From Symsagittifera roscoffensis (lineage: Eukaryota; Xenacoelomorpha; Acoela; Convolutidae): 64,000 bases of DNA. Below, piece after piece: positions 10,526 to 19,479 of the stretch. The stretch lies in contig NC_087067.1 of NCBI RefSeq assembly GCF_963678635.1, forward strand, positions 46,922,001-46,986,000, given 5' to 3'. A program made the translations under genes and the position numbers. The notes beneath the pieces were generated by a model, which saw only the letters and a program-made list of their open reading frames with translations, did no database searches and was not told where the DNA came from. The first letter of the stretch is position 1. Each line of letters begins with the position of its first letter.

Positions 10526-11797
10526 TTAAAGCACATAAACTGTTGATGCACGCTCTCCCATAAACAATAACTCGACGTTATTACCGAGACCTGCGTCAAA
10601 CTTGAGTTCGAGCGAAATAGTGCAATTGGTCAATTCAGGATGAATAAAATCGTGTGAAGCCTCCTGAGTAGACGTGAGATCAAAAGCCATAATATAATGA
10701 TTATCATAATTAGCGAGACTGATTCCATGACTAGTGTTTAAAACAAAATCAAGAGCCTCAAGCGTATTGTAATAAATTCTTTTATTGTCTGATGTTGAGA
10801 TGGCAATGGGTAGACCGTTTCTGTACACGATGATCTCATTCAACCCAAATTTCTGGTAATGAAAAGGGTTTGTTCTATTAGTACCCAAATATGCTTCGTT
10901 TATGCTCATTGCTACTATCATTCTTCGAACAGGTTCTTTTGCAAAAACATCCTCTTGTCGCCAGCTTTGTACTCCTGCAGTTGCGAGAAACGTTTTTGGT
11001 ACTACTTCGATGTAATTGTAAATTGCCGGGTTCTTCAACAAAGTTTTTTCTATTGATGAGAGAACATAGTCAGTCACAGTCATCTTTCTGACATAGAGGT
11101 TAGCTTCGATTATTTGGACCTTGTAGTGTTTAGCTGCATCTTCAGATATGACAACAAAATCATTAGGAGAACGTCTAAGAGACAATCTTATTGTCACACC
11201 GCTAAGTAGATGCTTGTCACACGACAAAAAGTCGCAAGCAATTTTACCAAATAGCTTCAGCTCGCTCGAGGCCGCAACGAGACCTTTACGCTCCGTAACA
11301 TCATCAGCTCTCCTTCCAGCACCGTCAATGGCTGATGGATTTTCTTCATAATAATAACCTTGACAAGCCAACCATGTTTTCTTAGCATCATTACCGTATG
11401 AAAACTCGGTCTCAATAAAGCTTTTATGGGCAAAATTAGCATTGGTAGTTGATATTTTTTCACCATTCAGAGACAGTGTACACTCAGAAAATAATGAAGA
11501 TAAAGGATTGTTAACAAAATACGGCGTATCTCTGTTTACCGCCTCTGTAGCATGCGTTCGAAGCACGTTTCCATTGCTTCGAACAATTCGTGCAACTATT
11601 TCCAAACGAGTACGTTGAAGATCGATGAAATTATTTCTGTCGCCGAGTACTTCAAACTCGAGCATAGGACCATCAGGAGAGTAGGAAGGTCCAATTTTTT
11701 GGGTGAATGCATTTTCAAAAGTGACAAGTAAAGGCGGTTTCTCAAATAAGTCCAAGGAGCTGTGAGTTGCTTCACTCGGGATTAAATTAGAAATCAT
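10526..11797 (-). CDS. Major capsid protein (double jelly roll)
   Basis: A 423-aa protein of the Polinton major capsid family, often annotated in animal genomes as F54H12.2-like. It should form pseudo-hexameric trimers of an icosahedral shell. The N-terminal signature is visible (FTQKIGPSYSPDGPMLEFEV and then FIDLQRTRLEIVARI), followed by the strand-rich core with FVNNPLSSLFSECTLSLNG, where the first jelly roll begins, and a second half with YNYIEVVPKTF. It overlaps the pVI-like gene by 11 bases. The frame looks whole. Confidence 0.92.
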   Translation of the reverse strand: MISNLIPSEATHSSLDLFEKPPLLVTFENAFTQKIGPSYSPDGPMLEFEVLGDRNNFIDLQRTRLEIVARIVRSNGNVLRTHATEAVNRDTPYFVNNPLSSLFSECTLSLNGEKISTTNANFAHKSFIETEFSYGNDAKKTWLACQGYYYEENPSAIDGAGRRADDVTERKGLVAASSELKLFGKIACDFLSCDKHLLSGVTIRLSLRRSPNDFVVISEDAAKHYKVQIIEANLYVRKMTVTDYVLSSIEKTLLKNPAIYNYIEVVPKTFLATAGVQSWRQEDVFAKEPVRRMIVAMSINEAYLGTNRTNPFHYQKFGLNEIIVYRNGLPIAISTSDNKRIYYNTLEALDFVLNTSHGISLANYDNHYIMAFDLTSTQEASHDFIHPELTNCTISLELKFDAGLGNNVELLFMGERASTVYVL

Positions 11798-12203
11798 TTT
11801 TAACCCTTGTAAAGAAATCGGAGCGACTTCTCTGTGCAGTTCGTTTTCTAGGAATGACGCGTCTCGTTTTTCGTTTAAACGCCGTCGTTCTTTTCGGATG
11901 ACTTTTCCGAGATCTACTTCCTCCTCCTACTTGCTTTTTGATTGTTTTTCTAACGGTGCTTTTGAGTGCCTGCTTAGGATTTTTTCTTTTTGTTGCAACT
12001 TCTATCAGTTCTGGAGCTGCCTGAAGAAGTAGTTCTTTTCCGATTTTTTTAGCCGCGGGTATCACAAATTTTCGAGCCAGTGGAAGTGCGACTCTTCCTA
12101 TTCCCAAGGCTAAATCACCGAAGCCACTGCCTCGTTGTCTATAATGCCCCGAGAAATGTGGTAGGTTTGCTTGGTTGTGGTAATATGAATCCATTTTGAT
12201 CAA
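11787..12203 (-). CDS. pVI/pX-like basic virion protein
   Basis: A 138-aa, very basic protein of a kind found between the capsid genes of Polintons. The N-terminal third is Gly-rich, with an amphipathic helix-like stretch (RQRGSGFGDLALGIG, then ALPLARKFVIPAAKK). The C-terminal half is dense in Lys/Arg (KRKTRRVIPRKR). By comparison with adenovirus pVI and pX, it may join membrane lysis with DNA condensation or protease cofactor work. It overlaps both neighbours: 11 bases with the major capsid and 4 bases with the penton gene. The function is family knowledge, not shown here. Confidence 0.75.
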   Translation of the reverse strand: MIKMDSYYHNQANLPHFSGHYRQRGSGFGDLALGIGRVALPLARKFVIPAAKKIGKELLLQAAPELIEVATKRKNPKQALKSTVRKTIKKQVGGGSRSRKSHPKRTTAFKRKTRRVIPRKRTAQRSRSDFFTRVKNDF

Positions 12204-13093
12204 TTGCTAAACTTTTGAAATTTCAAAGTCAGAACAACTTTTCCCCCTCCAGCGAAAGGAACAAGTCCTCCAGTTTCTGTGCGCAAGTTCACAGAAATAT
12301 TGGAAATATTATTGACCAAAAGTTTTTTAAAATCCAAATTACTAAACACTTTACGATGATTCGGTTCAATTGTACATGCGTAACCGTTTTTCACTCGACG
12401 ATTTGTATCAATGACTCGTAAAAGGGATGCTTTTGTGTCTCCGACTATTTGATAATGAATTATGTCCAGATAAATAAACATAAGCTGAGTACCAGCGCAT
12501 ACATCAACGGGATAGTCAGCAATAAGATCTTGGGTAGAGAATGTGCTATGTTTCGTGCTTCCTTGTTTGTAACCTATATGATAACCAGTTCTATCTCTGA
12601 CGCCTTTGAATCCAAGTAGACTAGGAATTTGCGGGCTTGAAAAAGTTATACCTTCCCAATAATGCAGCCATAAGGAAAGATGTTTGGTTATTGGATCTAT
12701 TACGTAATCCAATTTCTCTAATTCTGTCTTTCGACGAATCTCGTCCAGTATTTGATCAATGCTCGTATATTCTCCTTTTGTTATTTTTGCTGTTTCTCCA
12801 AGGTAAGGTCTGGAGATCTTGTCTTTCTCAACTTTCATGCTTGCTATAACCCGATCTTTTTTGTAGTACACAATGTTGTTGTCAGTTACGTTGTTTATCT
12901 GAGTAGGGAAGGTAATTTCTGTAACTGCTACTCTCCATTCACCTTGCAAATTTATTTCTTCACTCAGGAGATTTTTGAAGTTGGCCAGAGTGTTATCTTT
13001 AAAAACGTTCATTGATGCAGATGAAACTAGGGTAATTGTGAAGGAAGGGGGAACATTATGGGTGAAAAGGCTGTTGGAAGTGCCCTCAGTCAT
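12200..13093 (-). CDS. Minor capsid (penton-like, single jelly roll)
   Basis: A 297-aa protein in the position and size range of the Polinton minor capsid protein, which caps the fivefold vertices. It is strand-rich, with an early SFTITLVSSASMNVFKDNTL block and the typical LQGEWRVAVTEITFP passage near residues 50-65. It ends with a VVLTLKF strand. It shares 4 bases with the pVI-like gene and 8 with the integrase, so the capsid genes are read as one tight block. The frame looks whole. Confidence 0.85.
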   Translation of the reverse strand: MTEGTSNSLFTHNVPPSFTITLVSSASMNVFKDNTLANFKNLLSEEINLQGEWRVAVTEITFPTQINNVTDNNIVYYKKDRVIASMKVEKDKISRPYLGETAKITKGEYTSIDQILDEIRRKTELEKLDYVIDPITKHLSLWLHYWEGITFSSPQIPSLLGFKGVRDRTGYHIGYKQGSTKHSTFSTQDLIADYPVDVCAGTQLMFIYLDIIHYQIVGDTKASLLRVIDTNRRVKNGYACTIEPNHRKVFSNLDFKKLLVNNISNISVNLRTETGGLVPFAGGGKVVLTLKFQKFSN

Positions 13094-14306
13094 AATTGTC
13101 CTTCTCCAGAACGCGAATTAGTTCAGACTCGTAAAATTTTCCCTCAATCGGTTCTCTGTTAGAATCAATCAAATTGTATGTTGGGGGATTTTGTGTTGGT
13201 ATGTCAAAAACTTCAAACTCTTCATCGGTGAACGATTGTTTGTAACCCTTGCGAAAACGTATGTCTACTTTGGCAAGTCTAACATAATCACCAACATAAA
13301 GCTTTGGACGTCGAACTAACTTCAAAGACTGTTCTGCTCTTAATGAAATCAGGCGAGGAACATCTTTTTTAGTTACTTTATTTGGTGCAAGATTTGTGAC
13401 ACGATTTGTTCTCGAATTAATTGCATTGACAAAATCTTGCAATTTGTCAATGTATGAGTAAGTCCATTTATCCTCCAAGTACTTATAAATAAGATTTTTC
13501 AAGGAACGGATATTTCTCTCAGCGAATGCGGACTTTTTCTCGCTCTCTGTGCTATATGTGTTTATGCCTTTCTTTTTACATAATGCTTCGAAGGACCCTT
13601 TAAACTCTGTGCCCTTGTCCACCCATACTTTTTCCGGTTGTTTTGTCGCTATCATTAGTTTGAACGCTTCTGCTGTTGTAGTAGCATACTTTGATTTCAG
13701 GGGTTGCACTCTGAGATAGCGGGACATGCAGTCAACTGCAACAAGCATATACTTAACATCATGGTTGTACTGGGCAAGTTTATCAACAAAGGCCAGATCT
13801 AATGACCAGATTTCGTCGATATCGTAAACTATGACCTTGAGTCGCGGCGTTTTTCGGATCACAGTTCGATATTTCGTGTAAGCAGGTTCAGTATGAAGGA
13901 AATGTTTAACTTTCTTTCGCGACAAATTGCTTGCTTTTATCAAGTTGTTCACACTACCAAATAACGCGGGACCTTTGTCACTGTATTTAGATTTCAACAA
14001 TTTTTCTTCAATCTTGGTAATTTTCCCATTGTTTTGTTTGCGCCTTCGTCTTTTCTGACGTTGGAGAATCTGAATCGTTATGGGGCGTTCCGTATGAGTC
14101 AGAGCCTTCTTCTGACTCTTTTTCACGTTTTTGGTTTTGGGTTTTTCTATTACCGCTGAGACTTTTTCGTTTGTGTTTTTTACTTCTCTTAAGGTTTGCA
14201 CTACTTTTTTCCTGCCAAGTGGGTGACGTTGAGCGGGTTCTTGAGAGTCCGGGTTCTCGTTTATCTTGAGCGTTAATAGGCGCTGACTGAACCGCGTGTT
14301 TGGCAT
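13086..14306 (-). CDS. Retroviral-type integrase (rve) with chromo/SH3-like tail
   Basis: The element's integrase, expected to cut the TIR ends and join them to host DNA with a 6-bp stagger. The DDE core is visible: Asp170 in WSLDLAFVD, Asp230 in VWVDKGTEF and Glu263 in SAFAERNIRSLK. A helical, H-C-like zone before it (KKVKHFLHTEPAYTKY) fits the N-terminal domain. A strand-rich tail (KLYVGDYVRLAK and PTYNLIDSNREPI) resembles the chromodomain-like end of this family. The first 100 residues are low-complexity and Lys-rich and overlap another gene in a different frame, so the true start is uncertain. Confidence 0.92.
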   Translation of the reverse strand: MPNTRFSQRLLTLKINENPDSQEPAQRHPLGRKKVVQTLREVKNTNEKVSAVIEKPKTKNVKKSQKKALTHTERPITIQILQRQKRRRRKQNNGKITKIEEKLLKSKYSDKGPALFGSVNNLIKASNLSRKKVKHFLHTEPAYTKYRTVIRKTPRLKVIVYDIDEIWSLDLAFVDKLAQYNHDVKYMLVAVDCMSRYLRVQPLKSKYATTTAEAFKLMIATKQPEKVWVDKGTEFKGSFEALCKKKGINTYSTESEKKSAFAERNIRSLKNLIYKYLEDKWTYSYIDKLQDFVNAINSRTNRVTNLAPNKVTKKDVPRLISLRAEQSLKLVRRPKLYVGDYVRLAKVDIRFRKGYKQSFTDEEFEVFDIPTQNPPTYNLIDSNREPIEGKFYESELIRVLEKDNYD

Positions 14307-14891
14307 TTCGATTTATTACCAGGTTTTCATTCAAGTTGAGAGCAGTTAAAATGTTAATGAACGCCGGATTGTGTAATTTTTTCGTTGGTTGTTGTATGTC
14401 GTATAAAAATATTGTAGCTTTAAGTCCTGTTGGTACTTTATCTACATATATCACCTCATTGTCACGGTTTATGGTTACTCTTTCTGAATTTTCTATGATT
14501 TCAAGTACGGTTTTTGCTCCAACAAATTTTTTGTCTTCTAAAACTTGTAACTGTGCTAAAATGCTTTCAGTCTGTCTATTGTGTTTCTCTTCTAGTATTT
14601 CGTCTTTAACACGTTCGACCGGTACTTATTCATCGTCCGTTAACAGTTTAAGCTGTTCTTGTTGGGGCTCAACATTATCCGTAAATGTTTCCTTCGTTGC
14701 AGTAGTCTTACTAGTTTGTGGAGGTAATTGGTCCTAAGCCGGTTAAGATAGGACAGTTGAGCATTTTTATGTTTAATATTATTATCATGAAGAACACGTG
14801 CAGCATGTGGCTGCTCTTTAACATATAAGTGTTTCGGAATTAAAATGAATTCTTCAGCAGTCATCATTAAGTTGTGAGGTACTTGAAACAA
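14008..14891 (-). pseudogene. Conserved Polinton protein of unknown function, broken
   Basis: Coding pieces with a consistent order run through this interval: an N-terminal segment of the AEEFILIPKHLYVKEQPHA type, a charged coiled-coil-like middle, a LHNPAFINILTALNLNENL segment and a Lys/Ser-rich tail. The N-terminal segment resembles proteins that I recall sitting between ATPase and integrase in other invertebrate Polintons; their function is not known to me. It begins inside the end of the ATPase gene (25-bp overlap). It seems to have about two breaks. Confidence 0.55.
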
Positions 14892-15820
14892 AAATAAAGT
14901 ATTTGTCGAACTAAATGGAAGCCTTCTTTACTCAAAATAATCGCACGTTTTTTGACAACACTGGTTTTTGGAGTTATTAAGTATTTGTACGCTGTCTCGA
15001 ATCGTTCGATGTTTGCGATTTTAACGGGTACGTTTCCATTGACTACATTGAGCAAACATTCACAAATAAGTGTTATGATCTCACGATTTGAAGTTTTTCT
15101 AATTAATCTTCTTAGCTGGTCAGGTTTCAGTTGTACCATATGCCGCAGAATAGATAAGTTTTTCTTTTTCATTTGTGATTGGAGTAGTTTCTGCTTCAGA
15201 TAAGGGTAAATAAAAACTGTTGGCACAGGTGGTGTGATATTTGAAAAATATCTCAAACAATCTGATGTACGGGGGTCCAAGTCGATTAGAAGATGTCCAA
15301 AAGAGTCTCTGGTAGCTAATTCGTAACAGTTTCTCAAAAATTTTGATACATTCAATTGTCTTCCTAAAAGATCTAGTTGCTGAACGTCGCGAGGCGATTT
15401 GAACAGAATGATGTGTGAAGTGTTCAAATCAATCGTACGCGACCATCGACTTTGTTGAAACAAGTTATGCTTAACATATATTACATCTATCCCTCTATGT
15501 CTACCCGCTGTCGCTAAGCTAACAATTTCCCTGTCATTATAGATGTCTTCACATGAATCATCGAAAACTAGAAGAACATTTTCTAATTTTCTCACAGATT
15601 CGAATCCGTCGAATTTCATGAACTCCACATTCACTTCGCGAGAAGACACTTTTACTGAGAATGCAGGTTGCATCTCTTTGTAAAGATATAGAACGGTTCC
15701 AAATTTAGGGTAAAAAGTATTTCCCATCAGAAGTTTCAAAATTAACTCAGTTTTCCCGGATCCTGAAGGTCCCACTATCGCCATAAAAATTCTTGTCGAA
15801 GTATCAATCACTTTATTCAT
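14867..15820 (-). CDS. FtsK/HerA-type genome packaging ATPase
   Basis: The DNA-packaging motor ATPase of the A32/FtsK-HerA group. Counting from the ATG at 15820, the Walker A motif GPSGSGKT is at residues 17-24 and Walker B LLVFDD at 83-88. A conserved middle follows (SLATAGRHRGIDVIYV, LNTSHIILFKSP). I prefer the 15820 start over an upstream ATG at 15892. It gives the usual spacing to Walker A, and its ATG overlaps the stop of the preceding small gene as ATGA. With this start the protein is 317 aa. The frame looks whole. The tail (about residues 220-317) is helical and unlike other ATPases that I know. Confidence 0.92.
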   Translation of the reverse strand: MNKVIDTSTRIFMAIVGPSGSGKTELILKLLMGNTFYPKFGTVLYLYKEMQPAFSVKVSSREVNVEFMKFDGFESVRKLENVLLVFDDSCEDIYNDREIVSLATAGRHRGIDVIYVKHNLFQQSRWSRTIDLNTSHIILFKSPRDVQQLDLLGRQLNVSKFLRNCYELATRDSFGHLLIDLDPRTSDCLRYFSNITPPVPTVFIYPYLKQKLLQSQMKKKNLSILRHMVQLKPDQLRRLIRKTSNREIITLICECLLNVVNGNVPVKIANIERFETAYKYLITPKTSVVKKRAIILSKEGFHLVRQILYFCFKYLTT

Positions 15821-16101
15821 ATTCTTGGATTTGGTAGTACGTAACCAACCAAGCCTGATAAAATCGAGAACCAAACTGACGTTTCTTCGCAACTTAATTT
15901 AGTGAAAGAAAGTTTGAGAATGCAGAAAAGTAGTAAAATTAGAATTACTACCATTTGCGTAACAAAAACTACTTCAGACCTTGGCAAAGTTACATTGTTA
16001 CAAAACTTCCATCATTTTTTTTCACTGTTTGTCTCGTTATAAACAAACTCTGTTACTAATGTTGCGTCAGGTTCATCTACTGCTGTTGTTGCTTCTGACA
16101 T
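15817..16101 (-). pseudogene. Small membrane protein gene, broken
   Basis: An interval of about 95 codons with an acidic N-terminus (MSEATTAVDEPDATL) and one strong hydrophobic segment (MVVILILLLFCIL) that should span a membrane. It is too short and too interrupted for simple ORF finding. It ends by sharing ATGA with the ATPase start, which argues that it was a real gene. The family is not recognised. It looks broken about once. Confidence 0.4.
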
Positions 16102-16173
16102 TTGAGAAACTATTTATTCTACAGACTGTGTTAGACTTTTTCTCTCTGTGAATGAAGCTTGTAAGAAATTAAA

Positions 16174-16470
16174 TTACTTTTGAGAACAGTAAAAAATTTC
16201 ATAACGTGTGAAATCTCTATCATTTATGTCATGCATTTCTAAGACAAAGTTTGCTGGGATATTTGCAGTTTTTTTGTAGTACATTATTTTCTTCACAGTA
16301 TCCTCTTTCACAATCGTCTTAATCTCATCTGGCAATTCACTGCTGTTTAGATCCATCTGAACTCCTGGCTGACGTTTGGGTACTAAGACTAGTTCGGGAA
16401 GATATACTCCTCGCTTGCTGGCTAACATTTCTGATAAACTTGAATCGCTGGAAGTATACAAATTGATCAA
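16174..16470 (-). CDS. Unknown Polinton ORF, 98 aa
   Basis: A short hydrophilic open frame whose first part overlaps the end of the 16337-16678 frame in another register. I do not recognise it. The overlap of 134 bases is longer than the others in this element, so these two could be remains of one gene or two overlapping genes; the sequence does not decide. No motif or membrane segment is seen. Confidence 0.4.
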   Translation of the reverse strand: MINLYTSSDSSLSEMLASKRGVYLPELVLVPKRQPGVQMDLNSSELPDEIKTIVKEDTVKKIMYYKKTANIPANFVLEMHDINDRDFTRYEIFYCSQK

Positions 16471-16678
16471 TAACTGGAAAAAACCTCTTCAACGTAGACA
16501 ACTCTTCTTCGGAAATTATTATTTGCTCCTTCCTCTGAACAATTTGGCCACTGCAATCAATACGCTCTATTCTCGTTAATGAAATTTCAATATCACCCTC
16601 TGGAGTCATCCACGCACAAAGCATTGAATTTGGTGATAGGTATGTCTCCACTTTCGCTGATCTCTCGCTGTTGTTCAT
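16337..16678 (-). CDS. Unknown Polinton ORF, 113 aa
   Basis: An open frame starting within the end of the 16593-17162 gene. Its first 75 residues look like a small mixed alpha/beta protein (WMTPEGDIEISLTRIERID, then IIISEEELSTLKRFF). The Ser/Arg/Thr-rich tail (SISSRTSLSTQTSAR) is probably disordered. No family is recognised. Confidence 0.45.
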   Translation of the reverse strand: MNNSERSAKVETYLSPNSMLCAWMTPEGDIEISLTRIERIDCSGQIVQRKEQIIISEEELSTLKRFFPVIDQFVYFQRFKFIRNVSQQARSISSRTSLSTQTSARSSDGSKQQ

Positions 16679-17162
16679 TTTTCAACCAATCATAAAAAAC
16701 CTTGGTTTTCTTCAGGGCACAATGATTCCTGGAGTTGTAATGTGGAATATGTTTATTGCAACTTGGATAATTTTTAAAATATAAGTTTTCAACCCGAGGA
16801 CAGCCCAAATCATCTAGGTTTTCAATCTTTCGGTCCAAGTACTTGGCCAAAAATTCTGTCTTTTCTTTTCCTTTAGCGTAAAAAACGGCACCGGGATTTC
16901 TCAGCACAAAACTCTGAAGTATTTGATTCAAGTTTATATAAAGATAATCACCGTTTTCCCAATGGAGACCGTGTAAATAATTTGTTAACCAGTTGTAAGC
17001 TTTTTGTTCAAGCTTTGGTAGTATATTGAAATTCACTGGAGGTAGGAAAATGAGTCGATCGCTGTAGTCTGAAGTTGTTATTGCTAATTCTTTAACCACA
17101 AAGGCGTTTTTCTTGTAACGAAAGCCTTCCACGTCAAGCACAACTGATCTCTCGCCTAGCAT
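16593..17162 (-). CDS. Unknown 189-aa protein, possibly RNase H-fold exonuclease-like
   Basis: A complete frame overlapping its upstream neighbour by 7 bases. The start VVLDVEGFRYKKNAFVVKE looks like the first strand of a DEDD-type nuclease, with Asp/Glu in DVEGF. Further motifs are YNWLTNYLHGLHWENGDY and a Cys/His pair-rich zone (CNKHIPHYNSRNHCAL) that may bind metal. I recall similar proteins in other invertebrate mobile elements, but I cannot show that all catalytic acids are present. A nuclease role in replication or mRNA turnover is a guess. Confidence 0.5.
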   Translation of the reverse strand: MLGERSVVLDVEGFRYKKNAFVVKELAITTSDYSDRLIFLPPVNFNILPKLEQKAYNWLTNYLHGLHWENGDYLYINLNQILQSFVLRNPGAVFYAKGKEKTEFLAKYLDRKIENLDDLGCPRVENLYFKNYPSCNKHIPHYNSRNHCALKKTKVFYDWLKNEQQREISESGDIPITKFNALCVDDSRG

Positions 17163-17590
17163 TCTAGTAAATGATAAACTTCTGGTTTTTTCAACTTAAT
17201 GAAAAGGCAGAACGCTATTCCACTCAAATGTCCCAATAAGCTGTTGTTACAGTTCCAGGGCAACATGTAACAGTACGTGGGACCCTGTTGATAAAATTCG
17301 TGCATAAATCCGACCGCATCGTGCAAAATAGCGTGCAATCGTAAAATTTTGGAATTTTTCAAGTATTTGTCCAAGGAAGAGTTATCAATACCAATCAAGC
17401 CACCATAAGGTCTCAACTTAATTAAAATGTCGTAGTTAAGGTTATCAGAACTAACAAAAAACAGAGAACATGCAGCTAGAAAATAGTTGCGTCGGTTAGA
17501 ATTATCAGGATAAGTTTGTTTCAAAGACGTATAAATTTCGTGAATTATTTTCAAATCAATAGGAGTTACTCTGCTTTTTTGCAATTTCAT
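17156..17590 (-). CDS. Unknown Polinton protein, 144 aa
   Basis: An open frame overlapping the next gene by 7 bases and its upstream neighbour by 35. It seems largely helical, with a mildly hydrophobic stretch near the C-terminus (LLGHLSGIAFCLFI) that could be a buried helix or a weak membrane segment. No family is recognised. The tight packing with its neighbours supports a real gene. Confidence 0.5.
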   Translation of the reverse strand: MKLQKSRVTPIDLKIIHEIYTSLKQTYPDNSNRRNYFLAACSLFFVSSDNLNYDILIKLRPYGGLIGIDNSSLDKYLKNSKILRLHAILHDAVGFMHEFYQQGPTYCYMLPWNCNNSLLGHLSGIAFCLFIKLKKPEVYHLLEC

Positions 17591-18125
17591 TATTTATTTT
17601 TTCCAACACCTCTCCAACCTGCTGAATTTCAAGCCAGTGGAAATAAAAGTGACCTTGCAAATACCATTTAGTCTCATTAAGATAACGGTGGTAAATAATT
17701 AAATAAACCACCGGAAGTTTTTTGTATTTTGATAGCTTGTTGAAATATAGACGGATTTTTCTCTCCAAGTCTTTATCAACCCTTTTTGAGGTAAAATCAA
17801 ACGAATAGTCGAATACGTTTTCATAATCAGCAAAATTCAAATCGCTCACAGTACCATACTGTTGTTTTGTAGAAATGCACCAAGAGATTTGTTGAACCTC
17901 ACTCAAATAAAATTGTTCTTTGAAAATTAACTCGTATTCTTTCTTTGAAATTTTCTTTGCCCTTTCGAGGAAGACGACGTAGCGTTCATTACTAAATTTG
18001 AAAAATGAGTTTTTTTCTGCGGTTGAAAACACTCTTAATTGTAAATGTTCATTATCAATATCTTCAGTACACCAAGTTCCCTCTAATTTCATTTTTCTTA
18101 TTTCAAAATTTGTCAAATTTATCAT
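17556..18125 (-). CDS. Unknown Polinton protein, 189 aa, first gene at the right end
   Basis: An open frame starting about 280 bp inside the right TIR and read away from it, so it heads the right-hand gene run. The composition is rich in Phe, Tyr, Lys and Glu, with an aromatic C-terminal part (YLQGHFYFHWLEIQQV). There is no signal peptide, membrane segment or known motif. Confidence 0.5.
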   Translation of the reverse strand: MINLTNFEIRKMKLEGTWCTEDIDNEHLQLRVFSTAEKNSFFKFSNERYVVFLERAKKISKKEYELIFKEQFYLSEVQQISWCISTKQQYGTVSDLNFADYENVFDYSFDFTSKRVDKDLERKIRLYFNKLSKYKKLPVVYLIIYHRYLNETKWYLQGHFYFHWLEIQQVGEVLEKINNEIAKKQSNSY

Positions 18126-18404
18126 TTGGTATATTTTGCCCAGAAACGGCCGCCGCCTTTTGAGAGTAATTTCAATTTACTACACCATAAAATTTAGGTC
18201 AAGTTAAGGAATTAGTTTACTGCTGCCAACAGTTAAGCTACGCTGCCAAATTGGCCGGCGCATTTTTATTATATACCATAAAAGTCAATTCCCCGTTCAC
18301 TAACAAATTTCAACTAGGTCGAAAGTTCATTTGCCCGAAACAAATATAACAATTAATATGATTCATATAATTAACCAGGACCAATAATTAGGACCCCAAA
18401 AATT

Positions 18405-18639
18405 GGAATTAGAAAGAATTTTGTATCGTGTCCCTTGTTGTTAAGCTAAACTTAGCAAGATCCTAAGTAGGGGGTCTTCTGCTTTTTGGGTGGAAAATTT
18501 CTTTCGTTTACAAAATCCTAGGATAGGGGTCCTCCAAAAAATTAAGGACCCCTTTCCTAGGATTTTGCTTTACGTGAGGACCCCCCCCCCCCTTAGGAAG
18601 GACCCCCCCTTAGGATCCGGGACACGATACAATACTACT
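18405..18639 (-). repeat. Polinton right terminal inverted repeat, itself palindromic
   Basis: This is the inverted counterpart of 415-650, with the same internal hairpin around CCTAGGATAGGGG and AGGACCCCTTTCC, and a C run of about 14 bases. TTGTATCGTGTCCC near 18422 is answered by GGGACACGATACAAT near 18620. Confidence 0.93.
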
Positions 18640-18645
18640 CAATCA
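18640..18645. repeat. Target-site duplication, right copy (CAATCA)
   Basis: Perfect match to 409-414; it marks the right border of the Polinton insertion. Confidence 0.93.
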
Positions 18646-19479
18646 ACTCCTGAAGAAAAACAGTTGCTGCTAAAAAAAGCTGGCTTAAAGGTGTCAAGTA
18701 AATTTATCGGTATCATCAATGATAAAACATATAACGCCAATATCAATAGAGCAACTTTGAAAAACTGCGCGAGTATAAATTAATTGATTTTTAGCTTTTC
18801 ATTTGACTTATGGCTGTACAATTTTTATCACCTAAGATTAATAACTGACTAATTGAAATGATTAAAATTATATTTTTCAAATAAACAATGGGTACCGATT
18901 TTAGTGGAGATTTATTTCAAGTCCAATTCCCTACCCACTCATAAAAGTTGATAAAAAAAATTAACCATAACTTTACGAATTTAGAGGCACCTAACATAGT
19001 GATAAGGAGTTCATTTTCAGAACGCCATATCAAGTGTTTGATCCTTGCCATGGCAAAGATAAAGGGTGAGAGCGAGCTCTAACTTGACATCTAGCTTCCG
19101 GTTTACCACAGCCTGACCGATTTCAGCTGCACTAGTGGTACCAAGTGAAACTTTTAGCGGAAAAAACCGGTCTTGAGTGGCAAGTAAGAGCTTTCCTCGA
19201 CAAAACAACTGAGTCTGGAATGTGGCAATTTAATACAAAATTGACTATCCTTATACAGGTTTGTTAAACCCACAGATAGCTCCTCTGCAATTCGGAGGAA
19301 GCACAATTAATTAAAAGAAAAATTCTTTCCTTTCTTCTTTCGGAGAAAATTTAGCGTGTTCGAACTTCAACTTAATTAGACAATAAGCCACAATAATCTA
19401 ATTCTAAAAGGGAGAGCGCCAAACAAACGCATTTAATTAGTCAAAATTTTCCAAAAAAAAAGCCCAAAAACGCCATTTT
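18646..19479. other. Right flank of the Polinton, no gene assigned
   Basis: A 45-codon open stretch just after the TSD ends at 18783 and could be part of an exon cut by the insertion, but I find no match. The rest is AT-rich and unassigned. Confidence 0.4.

Larger units (their letters stand above)
415..18639 (-). mobile_element. Polinton/Maverick element, nearly complete, with TIRs and 6-bp TSD
   Basis: This is an 18,225-bp self-synthesising, virus-like DNA transposon. Both ends start with AGTAGTATTGTATCG (inverted at the right) and are flanked by a perfect CAATCA duplication at 409-414 and 18640-18645. It carries the diagnostic set: protein-primed family B polymerase, adenovirus-type cysteine protease, double-jelly-roll major capsid, penton-like minor capsid, pVI-like protein, retroviral-type integrase and FtsK/HerA packaging ATPase. 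Most genes are on the minus strand. The outer ~130 bp of the TIRs are identical apart from homopolymer length and the TSD is unchanged, so the insertion looks fairly recent. About four or five genes look broken; the capsid, protease, integrase and ATPase frames look whole. Calling it Polinton is secure; its subfamily is not resolved. Confidence 0.97.

Noticed and set aside
18646-18783. Possible host exon interrupted by the Polinton
   Set aside because: The open stretch is short, crosses the insertion without a clear upstream partner and matches nothing that I know.
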